This document shows positions 5,436 through 10,704 of a stretch of DNA of 10,704 bases, one piece after another. The stretch spans positions 1 through 10,704 of the forward strand of contig DVJU01000148.1 in assembly GCA_018716545.1 (NCBI GenBank). Direction: 5' to 3'. Below the pieces are notes generated by a model. The model was not told the origin of the DNA and searched no databases. It saw nothing but the letters and a program-made list of their open reading frames with translations. The first letter of the stretch is position 1. Every line of letters starts with the position of its first letter. Source of the DNA: Scatomorpha pullicola. Its GTDB lineage: Bacteria > Bacillota > Clostridia > Oscillospirales > Oscillospiraceae. The translations under genes were made by a program, and so were the position numbers.

Positions 5436-6014
5436 ATAGCAGTCACAGATTATCAGGTCAACGAGGAAATACGCGACCGGGAGGTACGCCTCATAGGCGA
5501 CGACGGCGAGCAGCTTGGCATCATGTCCAGCGCCGCTGCCATGCAGATCGCCATTGAGAGGGATCTCGACCTGGTCAAGATCGCGCCCGGCTCCAACCCG
5601 CCGGTCTGCAAGATAATGGATTACGGCAAGTACCGCTTCGAGCAGTCCAAGCGTGAGAAGGAAGCCCGCAAGAACCAGCGCGTGATCGAGATCAAGGAGA
5701 TACGCATGTCCCCGAGCATAGGCGAGAACGACTTTCTCGTCAAGCTCCGCAACGGCCAGAAGTTCCTCGCCGACGGCGACCGCGTGAAGGTCACCGTTCG
5801 CTTCCGCGGCAGGGAGATGGCTCACACCAACATAGGCGAGCAGCTCCTGCGGGACTTTGCGGACAAGTGCGCCGAGATAGCCAACCTCGACAAGCAGCCC
5901 AAGCTGGAGGGCAGGAACATGTCCATCTTCCTCTCCCCCAAGCCGCAGACCGCCGTAAAGAAGCCCAAGCAGCCCAAGGATGCGGCCAAGCCCGCCCCGG
6001 GCACCAACGAGTAA
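5436..6014 (+). CDS. infC: Translation initiation factor IF-3 (probable AUA start)
   Basis: A 192-residue IF-3 that binds the 30S subunit, checks the start codon and keeps subunits apart. The N-domain begins VTDYQVNEEIRDREVRLIGD and runs to SNPPVCKIMDYGKYRFEQ. The linker is SKREKEARKNQRVIEIKEIR. The C-domain includes VKVTVRFRGREMAHTNIGEQ and LEGRNMSIFLSPK, followed by a Lys/Pro-rich tail of about 22 residues. The strong ribosome site GGGAGGTG (5422-5429) is followed after 6 nt by ATA at 5436. The only standard in-frame start, GTG 5427, lies inside the ribosome site and cannot use it. Non-standard AUU/AUC/AUA starts are a known hallmark of infC, used for self-control by IF-3. First gene of infC-rpmI-rplT. 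Confidence 0.93.
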   Translation: MAVTDYQVNEEIRDREVRLIGDDGEQLGIMSSAAAMQIAIERDLDLVKIAPGSNPPVCKIMDYGKYRFEQSKREKEARKNQRVIEIKEIRMSPSIGENDFLVKLRNGQKFLADGDRVKVTVRFRGREMAHTNIGEQLLRDFADKCAEIANLDKQPKLEGRNMSIFLSPKPQTAVKKPKQPKDAAKPAPGTNE

Positions 6015-6042
6015 ACCGCCACAAGGAAGGAGAAAGAATAAC

Positions 6043-6240
6043 ATGCCGAAACTGAAGACACATTCCGGCGCGAAAAAGAGGTTCAACCTCACCAAGTCCG
6101 GCAAGGTAAAGCGCGCTCACGCGTACAAGAGCCACATTCTGACCAAGAAAGACACCAAGCGCAAGAGAGGCCTCCGTCAGGGCGCCTACGCAGACGTCAC
6201 CAACGTCTCCGCGATCAAGCGCATGATCCCGTATAAATAA
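6043..6240 (+). CDS. rpmI: 50S ribosomal protein L35
   Basis: A 65-residue, highly basic protein. MPKLKTHSGAKKRFNLTKSG and VKRAHAYKSHILTKKDTKRK are the classic L35 signature, ending AIKRMIPYK. It is full length for the family. ATG 6043 is preceded by AAGGAG at 6027-6032. It lies 28 bp after infC and 17 bp before rplT, the invariant order of this operon in Firmicutes. In-frame codons extend upstream to an ATG at 5980, but that overlaps the IF-3 tail and is not used. Confidence 0.97.
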   Translation: MPKLKTHSGAKKRFNLTKSGKVKRAHAYKSHILTKKDTKRKRGLRQGAYADVTNVSAIKRMIPYK

Positions 6241-6257
6241 GAGGAGGCGTAAGATAA

Positions 6258-6611
6258 ATGGCTAGAGTCAAAGGCGCGATGATGACGCGCAAGAGAAGGA
6301 ACAAGATGCTCGGTCTCGCGAAGGGCTACTGGGGCAACAAGTCCCGCCACTTCAAGATGGCCAAGCAGCAGGTCATGAAGTCCGGCCGCTACGCCTACGT
6401 CGGCCGCAAGCAGAAGAAGCGCGACTTCCGCCAGCTGTGGATCACCCGTATCTCCGCCGGCTGCAAGCTCAACGGCATGAACTACTCCACCTTTATGCAC
6501 GGCCTCAAGCTCGCGGGCATCGACATGAACCGCAAGATGCTCTCCGAGACCGCTATACACGACCCCGCCGCCTTCACCGCCCTCTGCGAGGCTGCCAAGA
6601 AGGCTCTGTAA
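6258..6611 (+). CDS. rplT: 50S ribosomal protein L20
   Basis: A 117-residue L20, needed early in 50S assembly and bound to 23S rRNA. It starts MARVKGAMMTRKRRNKMLGL, continues AKGYWGNKSRHFKMAKQQVM and YAYVGRKQKKRDFRQLWITR, and has the conserved ISAGCKLNGMNYSTFMHGLK. It is full length for the family. A GAGGAGG ribosome site lies at 6241-6247. As the last gene of infC-rpmI-rplT it is the likely feedback regulator acting on the leader at 5261-5421, as in Bacillus. Confidence 0.97.
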   Translation: MARVKGAMMTRKRRNKMLGLAKGYWGNKSRHFKMAKQQVMKSGRYAYVGRKQKKRDFRQLWITRISAGCKLNGMNYSTFMHGLKLAGIDMNRKMLSETAIHDPAAFTALCEAAKKAL

Positions 6612-6631
6612 GCGGGACTTACAAGGCGAAA

Positions 6632-6663
6632 AAAGCGCCGGATCGTTTCTGATCCGGCGCTTT
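6632..6663 (+). terminator. Terminator of the infC-rpmI-rplT operon
   Basis: A perfect 13-bp stem, AAAGCGCCGGATC (6632-6644) with its complement (6651-6663), loop GTTTCT, followed by a T-rich stretch CGCTTTATATA. It lies 20 bp after the rplT stop. Confidence 0.85.
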
Positions 6664-6680
6664 CGCTTTATATACGCCGC

Positions 6681-6708
6681 AAAAAGCCGCCCCGTGAGGG
6701 GCGGCTTT
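6681..6708 (-). terminator. Terminator serving the nucleotidase gene (possibly bidirectional)
   Basis: An 11-bp perfect stem, AAAGCCGCCCC (6683-6693) with its complement (6698-6708), closes a GTGA tetraloop. Read on the minus strand, the stem is followed by TTTTT (6685-6681). It lies 22 bp after the stop of the minus-strand nucleotidase. On the plus strand it may back up the rplT terminator. Confidence 0.85.
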
Positions 6709-6729
6709 CCGTATTATCGGCTTGCGCGA

Positions 6730-8919
6730 TCAGGCGGCGGCCTCGGTCTCGGTCATGCGGACGAGGACGGTGGCGCCCATGGCGCGGGTGGCGCTGCCGG
6801 CGGGGGAGAACTCGGTCTCGCTCACGCCGCTCATCAGGCCTTCGGCGGTGCAGAAGGTGACGGCGTTGGCAGCCCAGTCGGCGATGGCGTCGGCGTCGCC
6901 GTACTCAAGAGCCGGCTCGGTGACGGCCTCAGCGCCCTTGAGAACGCTGTAGTTGTAGAGGATGACAGCCATCTCCTGGCGGGTCATCGTGGCGGTGGGG
7001 GCGAACTCGGTCTCGCTGCGGCCGGAGACTATGTTGTTCTCGGCGGCCCAGACAACAGCGTCGGAGTACCAGACGTCGTCGGCGCAGTCGGCGAAGACTT
7101 CGGAGACGTTAGTGGTGACCTCGGGGCTGCCCTCGAGACGGTAGAGCATGGTCACGAGCATGGCGCGGTTCATGGCGGTGTCAGGCTCGAAGGTGGTCTC
7201 GCTCACGCCGTCCATCAGCTCGGCGTCATACGCGGCCTTGATGGCGTCGTAGAACCAGGCGTCGACAGAGACGTCGGTGAACGGCAGCTCGCTCACGGCA
7301 GTGAGCACAGTGATGCGGCCCTGGGGCTCGCCGTAATCCTCGGCGGTCACGACGCCGTCGAGTTCCTCAGCGATGTACTGCATGACGACCTCATCCATGG
7401 CCACGCCGGTGTCGACGTTGTTGGCGATGGAGAAAGCATAGTAGGTGTCACCGCCGGCGGCGAGGAAGTCGTTGGTGACGACGACGTAGTTGGCGTCGGG
7501 GTCAAAGTCCTTGCCGTTGATGGAGTTGATGGTGACGCGGTTGATGCTGTCGGGGCCGTAGTAGGTGGAGCCGGGGTACTGGTCGCCCTGGTCGTAGGCC
7601 TTGGTGGTGTCAACGGTGAACTCAATGCCGGCAACCTGCGGGAAAGCGCCAACCTCGTCGGGCGTGCAGTAGGTGGAAGCCTCGAGGGCCTCGAGCAGCA
7701 CGGAACCCTTGACGTTCACGTAAGCGACGGTGTTGCCGAAGGGCAGGACGGTGTTGACGTCCTTCTTGGTGATGTTGCCGGCGGCGATAGCGGCACGGAT
7801 GCCGCCGCCGTTGGTCAGCGCGACGACGTGGTCGGTGTCAACGCCCAGGTCACCCTGCTCGAGGGCGTACCAGAGGATGGCGTCGGCGATGAGGTCGCCC
7901 ATGTTGGTCTCCTGGGTACGGTTGCCGGGGGCGCGGTCGCCGTTGAGAGCGACTTCGGTCTTACCGATGACTTCGCCGTACTCCTCGTCGATGTCGGCCT
8001 TGACCTCAGCGGCGTAGTCGGCAACGGCCTTGACGGAGCCGGTGTAGCCTTCGAGAGCAACGTTGGAGGCGGTGATGGTGCCGGCCTCGGGGTCAATGGT
8101 GACGACGCCGATATTCTCGGCCTTGGTGCCGGTGGAGGTCAGAACAGTGTCGCCGACCTTGCCGGTGTTATTGGTCACGGCGAGGATGTCAGCGAGGGTG
8201 GAGTGGCTGTGGGAGTCGATGAAGAGGTCGATGCCGTCGACCTTCTTGAGAAGGTCAGTGGAGCGGTTGGGCTCGCTGCCGGCGTCGATGCCGAGGTGGC
8301 CGAGGCAGACTATGTAGTCGACGTTCTCGGCCTCAAGAGCGTCTACCTGCTCCTGAGCGCAGTCATAGAGCTCGTCGCCGGCGAGGAAGGAGACGCCGTC
8401 GAGCTTGGCCGGGTGGGCCTTGGTAGCGGTCTCGGGGGTGGCAAGGCCGAACACACCGATGGTGGTGCCGTCTTCCAGAGTGAAGATGACGTTGTCGTCA
8501 AAGACAGCGGAGCCATTGCGGAAAGCATTGGCGCAGACAACCTCGAAATCGGCGTTCTCGAGGATGGTCATGAGGTTAGCGTAGCCATAGTCGAACTCGT
8601 GGTTGCCGATGCCAGCCAGGTCGTAGCCGGCGAGGTTCATGAGCTCAATGGCGGTAGCACCCTGGGAGACACTGACGGTCGGGTCGCCCTGGATGTAGTC
8701 GCCGGCGTCGAAGAGCAGAACGTCGGCGCCGCGCGCCTCGTAGTCACTTTTCACGGCGGCAATCTTGGCGTAACCGTCGATAGCTCCGTGCACGTCGTTG
8801 GTGTGCAGGATGACGATCTGGCCTGCAAGATCTTCCGTGGTCTCCTCAGCAGCCAGTGCGCCGCCGCAGAGGGCGAACACCAGAGTGAGAGCCAGGAAAA
8901 CAGATAGCAGCTTTTTCAT
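6730..8919 (-). CDS. Secreted 5'-nucleotidase/UDP-sugar hydrolase-type enzyme with three SLH repeats
   Basis: A 729-residue extracellular enzyme. The signal peptide is MKKLLSVFLALTLVFALCGG, with cleavage likely after ALA-A (about 23). The metallophosphatase domain (about 33-290) carries metal ligands in HTNDVHG (39-45), FDAGD (70-74), GIGNHEFD (103-110), the His of LGHLG (206-210) and DSHSHS (235-240). The 5'-nucleotidase C-terminal domain (about 315-540) has the substrate-site motif TNGGGIR (369-375) and LPFGNT. Three SLH repeats follow: about 547-600, 608-662 and 671-724. The usual TRAE cell-wall-binding motif is altered in all three (NRAM, TRQE, TRAM). It should release phosphate from nucleotides or UDP-sugars at the cell surface. 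GGAG lies 7 nt before the ATG. Confidence 0.93.
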   Translation of the reverse strand: MKKLLSVFLALTLVFALCGGALAAEETTEDLAGQIVILHTNDVHGAIDGYAKIAAVKSDYEARGADVLLFDAGDYIQGDPTVSVSQGATAIELMNLAGYDLAGIGNHEFDYGYANLMTILENADFEVVCANAFRNGSAVFDDNVIFTLEDGTTIGVFGLATPETATKAHPAKLDGVSFLAGDELYDCAQEQVDALEAENVDYIVCLGHLGIDAGSEPNRSTDLLKKVDGIDLFIDSHSHSTLADILAVTNNTGKVGDTVLTSTGTKAENIGVVTIDPEAGTITASNVALEGYTGSVKAVADYAAEVKADIDEEYGEVIGKTEVALNGDRAPGNRTQETNMGDLIADAILWYALEQGDLGVDTDHVVALTNGGGIRAAIAAGNITKKDVNTVLPFGNTVAYVNVKGSVLLEALEASTYCTPDEVGAFPQVAGIEFTVDTTKAYDQGDQYPGSTYYGPDSINRVTINSINGKDFDPDANYVVVTNDFLAAGGDTYYAFSIANNVDTGVAMDEVVMQYIAEELDGVVTAEDYGEPQGRITVLTAVSELPFTDVSVDAWFYDAIKAAYDAELMDGVSETTFEPDTAMNRAMLVTMLYRLEGSPEVTTNVSEVFADCADDVWYSDAVVWAAENNIVSGRSETEFAPTATMTRQEMAVILYNYSVLKGAEAVTEPALEYGDADAIADWAANAVTFCTAEGLMSGVSETEFSPAGSATRAMGATVLVRMTETEAAA

Positions 8920-8965
8920 ATCGATTCTCCTTTATGTAAGTTTCGGCGTATAGCCTAACGCACAT

Positions 8966-8971
8966 ATTATA
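8966..8971 (-). promoter_or_regulatory. -10 element of the nucleotidase gene
   Basis: A perfect TATAAT lies about 47 bp upstream of the nucleotidase ATG. The nearest TTGACA (8987-8982) is only 10 bp upstream, too close to be its -35; at 17-bp spacing there is only TTCCCT. The -10 is flanked by CACATA/TATGTG arms (8961-8978). A weak -35 is consistent with an activator-dependent promoter. Confidence 0.55.
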
Positions 8972-9014
8972 CTATGTGTTTTGTCAAAAGGGAACACCCA
9001 AAAACGAAAATTCT

Positions 9015-9044
9015 TGTAAAAAGCAGTGTAAATTTAAGGTTAAA
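9015..9044 (-). promoter_or_regulatory. Three TTTACA-like repeats at 12-bp spacing (possible Pho box)
   Basis: Read on the minus strand, the sequence has TTTAAC (9044-9039), TTTACA (9032-9027) and TTTACA (9020-9015), each 12 bp apart, upstream of a phosphate-releasing enzyme. PhoP in Bacillus binds tandem TT(A/T/C)ACA hexamers spaced by about 3-7 bp. The fit is suggestive only: the array lies about 56-85 bp before the predicted start point, farther than usual. Confidence 0.35.
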
Positions 9045-9140
9045 CGTAAGCCATATCTAATGACCCCGACCCGCGTGAAGCGGGCAAATCAACCGCTTGC
9101 GCAGCCTGTGAAGAAGGCGTCTATATATTGTATACAGCGT

Positions 9141-9914
9141 TTATATATTCAGCTCCGCGACGGAGTACAGCACCGCGCTGCCGGCCAGGGAGCAGCGTCC
9201 GCCGCCCACCGTGCATATGAGCGTTCCGCCGCGACGGGACGCCTGCCGCGCCCTCAGCGTGCTCTTGCCCAGGCGCTCTGCCCAGATGGGCGCGATGTGG
9301 CAGTGGCCGCTGCCGCAGACCGGGTCTTCCGCCACGGAGAGCTTGGGCGCAAAGGAGCGCGAGACGCAGTCGTACTCGCTGCCCGCCGCCGTGATGTGCA
9401 GCAGCAGGCCGTCCAGCTTTTCCACAAGCGGCTGATTGACCTCGGCGGACTTGACGTCGGCCTCGCTCTCCAGCTCGCAGACCAGGTCGCGGGCCATCCA
9501 CGCGGCCTTGACCGGCTTGCCTATGGCCTGCTCCATCTCTGCGGTGACGGGGACGGGGCGCATGTCGTAGGCGGGGAAGTCCAGCTCGTACATGTCGCCG
9601 CGGCGCTCCACGACCAGCTCGCCGCTGAGCGTGTCGAAGACGAAGCGCGCCGTGTCCGGCTCGACAAAGTTGGCCAGCACGTAGGCCGTGCCGAGGGTGG
9701 CGTGGCCGCACAGGTCTATCTCCCCGCCGGGCGTGAACCAGCGCAGCCGCCAGCGCCTGTTCTCACGCACGGTGAAGGCGGTCTCGGAGAGGTTGTTCTC
9801 GATTGCAATGGACTGCATCAGCTCGTCCGGCAGCCACTCGTCCATGACGCAGACGGCGGCGGGGTTGCCCTCAAAAACCCGCTCTGCAAAGGCGTCCACA
9901 TGGTAACACTTCAC
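9141..9914 (-). CDS. PhzF-family isomerase/epimerase-like protein
   Basis: A 257-residue protein with the PhzF/diaminopimelate-epimerase-like two-domain fold. The general-acid/base glutamate is E44 in NNLSETAF. FTPGGEIDLCGHATLGTAYV (about 60-79) is the first conserved loop and AEDPVCGSGHCH (195-206) the second. The start MKCYHVDAFAERVFEGNPAA is the family N-terminus. The family contains isomerases of small, often aromatic or amino-acid-derived acids; no phenazine genes are nearby, so the actual substrate is unknown. It starts at GTG 9914, with GGAGG 8 nt upstream; a nearby ATG (9921) is out of frame. The gene is monocistronic: the nucleotidase on the same strand begins 221 bp downstream and has its own -10. 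Confidence 0.9.
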   Translation of the reverse strand: MKCYHVDAFAERVFEGNPAAVCVMDEWLPDELMQSIAIENNLSETAFTVRENRRWRLRWFTPGGEIDLCGHATLGTAYVLANFVEPDTARFVFDTLSGELVVERRGDMYELDFPAYDMRPVPVTAEMEQAIGKPVKAAWMARDLVCELESEADVKSAEVNQPLVEKLDGLLLHITAAGSEYDCVSRSFAPKLSVAEDPVCGSGHCHIAPIWAERLGKSTLRARQASRRGGTLICTVGGGRCSLAGSAVLYSVAELNI

Positions 9915-9945
9915 GTTTCATCCCTCCATTATATATAATGTAGGG

Positions 9946-9974
9946 ATTATATCACCGCCGCCACGGCCAAACAA
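9946..9974 (-). promoter_or_regulatory. Extended -10 promoter of the PhzF gene
   Basis: On the minus strand, TTGTTT (9974-9969), a 17-bp spacer and TATAAT (9951-9946), with TG one base before the hexamer, form an extended -10 promoter. The predicted start near 9939 leaves a leader of about 25 nt. A 14-bp perfect palindrome CATTATATATAATG (9927-9940) covers that start and the edge of the ribosome site. Confidence 0.75.
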
Positions 9975-9977
9975 CAC

Positions 9978-10006
9978 TTGATTTTTCCCTGCCGTGCGGG
10001 TATAAT
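9978..10006 (+). promoter_or_regulatory. Promoter of the tRNA-Ser region
   Basis: TTGATT (9978-9983), a 17-bp spacer and TATAAT (10001-10006) place the transcription start near 10013, six bases before the truncated tRNA copy at 10019. Its -35 is only 3 bp from the -35 of the divergent PhzF promoter. The intact tRNA at 10199 has no equally good promoter of its own, so it probably depends on this one. Confidence 0.75.
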
Positions 10007-10018
10007 GTAATCCACTGT

Positions 10019-10085
10019 GGAGCGGTATCGAAGTGGTCGTAACGAGCTTGACTCGAAATCAGCCGTTTCAAAAGGAAGCTCACAG
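10019..10085 (+). pseudogene. 3'-truncated tRNA-Ser copy (anticodon CGA)
   Basis: The first 29 nt (10019-10047) are identical to the 5' part of the intact tRNA-Ser at 10199-10227, starting exactly at the mature 5' end. The anticodon loop (CTCGAAA, with CGA at 10054-10056) is also kept. The anticodon stem differs on both sides (CTTGA/TCAGC here, CCGCA/TGCGG there) and still forms four of five pairs. A variable-arm-like hairpin TTTC-AAAA-GGAA follows. After that there is no T-arm, no acceptor 3' strand and no CCA, so it cannot make a normal tRNA. It sits directly behind the tRNA promoter. Confidence 0.8.
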
Positions 10086-10132
10086 TCAAAAAATGCAGTA
10101 AAATCAATGCTTCCGGGGTTCGTCGGAGGAGC

Positions 10133-10152
10133 GGAGAGAACCGGTTCTCTCC
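10133..10152. repeat. Perfect 20-bp palindrome between the two tRNA-Ser copies
   Basis: GGAGAGAACCGGTTCTCTCC reads the same on both strands with no spacer. It lies in the 113-bp stretch between the truncated and intact tRNA genes, which otherwise shows no recognisable gene. Possible roles are a recombinase-related scar, a protein site, or a processing hairpin in the tRNA transcript; none is shown. Confidence 0.7.
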
Positions 10153-10198
10153 TGAATGTCTCTCCAAAAATCGAGGGGCGAAAACAAAGTTAATACAC

Positions 10199-10289
10199 GG
10201 AGCGGTATCGAAGTGGTCGTAACGAGCCGCACTCGAAATGCGGTTGTCCGTAAAAGGGCACGTGGGTTCAAATCCCACCCGCTCCGCCA
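10199..10289 (+). tRNA. tRNA-Ser (anticodon CGA, reads UCG)
   Basis: A complete 91-nt class II tRNA. Acceptor arms are GGAGCGG (10199-10205) with CCGCTCC (10279-10285). The anticodon stem CCGCA/TGCGG holds loop CTCGAAA, with CGA at 10234-10236. A long variable arm (GTCC...GGGC) is typical of serine tRNA. The T-arm is GTGGG-TTCAAAT-CCCAC (10262-10278), followed by discriminator G and encoded CCA (10287-10289). An integrase gene ends 63 bp from its 3' end, as expected for an element inserted in a tRNA gene. Confidence 0.97.
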
Positions 10290-10290
10290 C

Positions 10291-10333
10291 AAGCGCTGTT
10301 TTGTGCGATTTTTCGCCGAAACAGCGCTTTTTT
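10291..10333 (+). terminator. Terminator after tRNA-Ser
   Basis: An 11-bp perfect stem, AAGCGCTGTTT (10291-10301) with its complement (10319-10329), is followed by a run of T to 10333. It starts one base after the encoded CCA. A second small hairpin GCGGC-TTTTTT-GCCGC (10334-10349) lies between it and the integrase stop codon. Confidence 0.85.
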
Positions 10334-10351
10334 GCGGCTTTTTTGCCGCCA

Positions 10352-10704
10352 TTAACCTGGCAGCATTTTTGGCTCAGGCGCGAAGTCAAGGCTGGTGACA
10401 AGCGTCTCGGCAGAGCTGAGCTTCGCCGTGTAGTCCAGATGAGAGTAAATGTTGGCCGTGGTCGAGAAATCGCTGTGACCGAGCCACTCCTGTATCTGCT
10501 TCATCGGTACGCCGTGGGCGAGCAGCAGACTGGCGCAGCTATGACGTAAATCGTGGAAGCGTATTCGCCGCAGACCATGGCTGTCGAGCAGCTTCGGAAA
10601 CGCCGCCGAGATGTAATCCGGCTTTATCAGCACTCCTATCTCATCTACGCAGATGTAACCGAGGTATTCGCGGCAATAGCTCCTGCCGCACAACCGCCTA
10701 TGCT
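10352..10704 (-). CDS. Tyrosine recombinase/integrase, C-terminal part (5' end outside window)
   Basis: About 117 residues of the catalytic domain are visible, entering from the right edge as HRRLCGRSYCREYLGYICVD. IRFHDLRHSCASLLL holds the conserved His and the second catalytic Arg (HxxR). WLGHSDFSTTANIYSHLD holds the later His and the nucleophilic Tyr. The first catalytic Arg and the DNA-binding arm domain lie outside. It cuts and joins DNA during integration and excision of a mobile element. A TTG at 10693 could start a 113-residue protein, but the reading frame stays open to the edge and the domain would be incomplete, so a gene continuing off the window is much more likely. Its 3' end faces the tRNA-Ser, suggesting that the tRNA 3' end is the attachment site and the element extends rightward. 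Confidence 0.93.
   Translation of the reverse strand, partial: HRRLCGRSYCREYLGYICVDEIGVLIKPDYISAAFPKLLDSHGLRRIRFHDLRHSCASLLLAHGVPMKQIQEWLGHSDFSTTANIYSHLDYTAKLSSAETLVTSLDFAPEPKMLPG

Larger units (their letters stand above)
8920..9140. other. Non-coding spacer between PhzF and nucleotidase genes
   Basis: This 221-bp stretch holds the nucleotidase ribosome site and -10, the TTTACA-like repeats, and a small hairpin CCCGC-GTGAA-GCGGG (9070-9084) without a T-run. I see no convincing terminator for the PhzF gene and no small gene. Confidence 0.6.

Noticed and set aside
6694..8907. Long plus-strand open frame (737 codons) opposite the nucleotidase
   Set aside because: It is a Gly/Val/Asp-rich translation of the antisense strand of a clear enzyme with signal peptide and SLH domains. 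It arises from GC-rich codon bias and has no ribosome site or family features.
8966..8987. TTGACA plus TATAAT as a complete nucleotidase promoter
   Set aside because: The two hexamers are only 10 bp apart, too close for sigma-A; only the -10 was kept.
9952..10401. Minus-strand frames giving GFEPTCPFTDNRISSAARYD- and GWDLNPRALLRTTAFRV-type proteins
   Set aside because: These are well-known false proteins made by translating the reverse of tRNA-Ser genes. The ARYDHFDTAP string appears twice because there are two tRNA copies.
1..10704. CRISPR array, toxin-antitoxin pair or defence cluster
   Set aside because: No regularly spaced repeat array was seen. The small XRE genes have no adjacent toxin-like partner, and no nuclease, helicase or reverse-transcriptase motifs appear in the window.

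Overview
The window looks like a GC-rich member of the Clostridia (Bacillota), most probably an Oscillospirales-type gut anaerobe. This rests on a Bacillus/Clostridium-style infC-rpmI-rplT operon with a long leader, strong GGAGG ribosome sites, several small XRE regulators, an SLH-anchored surface enzyme, and a DNA-breaking recombinase of a type common on Clostridia mobile elements. No species can be named from the sequence alone.

Layout. 1-1706 (minus): a two-gene ABC exporter operon, ATPase then multi-TM permease (cut by the left edge), joined by an ATGA overlap. 1707-1888: a divergent control region with two 19-bp TGACA-N9-TGTCA sites around the promoter of a small XRE regulator (1889-2137). 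2260-2907: an XRE domain fused to a membrane domain. 2970-3563 (minus): a two-OB-fold SSB-like protein. 3702-4780: deoC, then a small two-TM SHOCT protein overlapping it by ATGA. 4781-4960: a compound intergenic repeat (22-bp direct repeats and a 13-bp perfect hairpin), directly before another small XRE regulator (4975-5217). 5226-6663: the infC-rpmI-rplT translation operon with an extended -10 promoter, an attenuator leader resembling the L20-controlled leader of Bacillus, and apparently an AUA start codon for IF-3. 6730-8919 (minus): a secreted 5'-nucleotidase/UDP-sugar-hydrolase-type enzyme with three C-terminal SLH repeats. 9141-9914 (minus): a PhzF-family isomerase. 9978-10289: a tRNA promoter, a 3'-truncated tRNA-Ser copy, and an intact tRNA-Ser(CGA). 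From 10352 to the right edge (minus): the C-terminal part of a tyrosine integrase, marking the probable left end of an integrated element that continues past the window.

How it works together. Most of the window is housekeeping chromosome: translation initiation and ribosomal proteins under attenuation, deoxyribose-5-phosphate catabolism, phosphate/nucleotide scavenging at the cell surface, and a membrane exporter. The points that go beyond routine annotation are the paired operator sites, the mutually exclusive pairings in the infC leader, the non-canonical infC start, the intergenic repeat, the TGTAAA-type repeats upstream of the nucleotidase (possibly Pho boxes), and the duplicated and truncated tRNA-Ser at an element boundary. 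I did not find a clear new multi-gene defence or biosynthetic system. The integrated element to the right is where such cargo would be expected.
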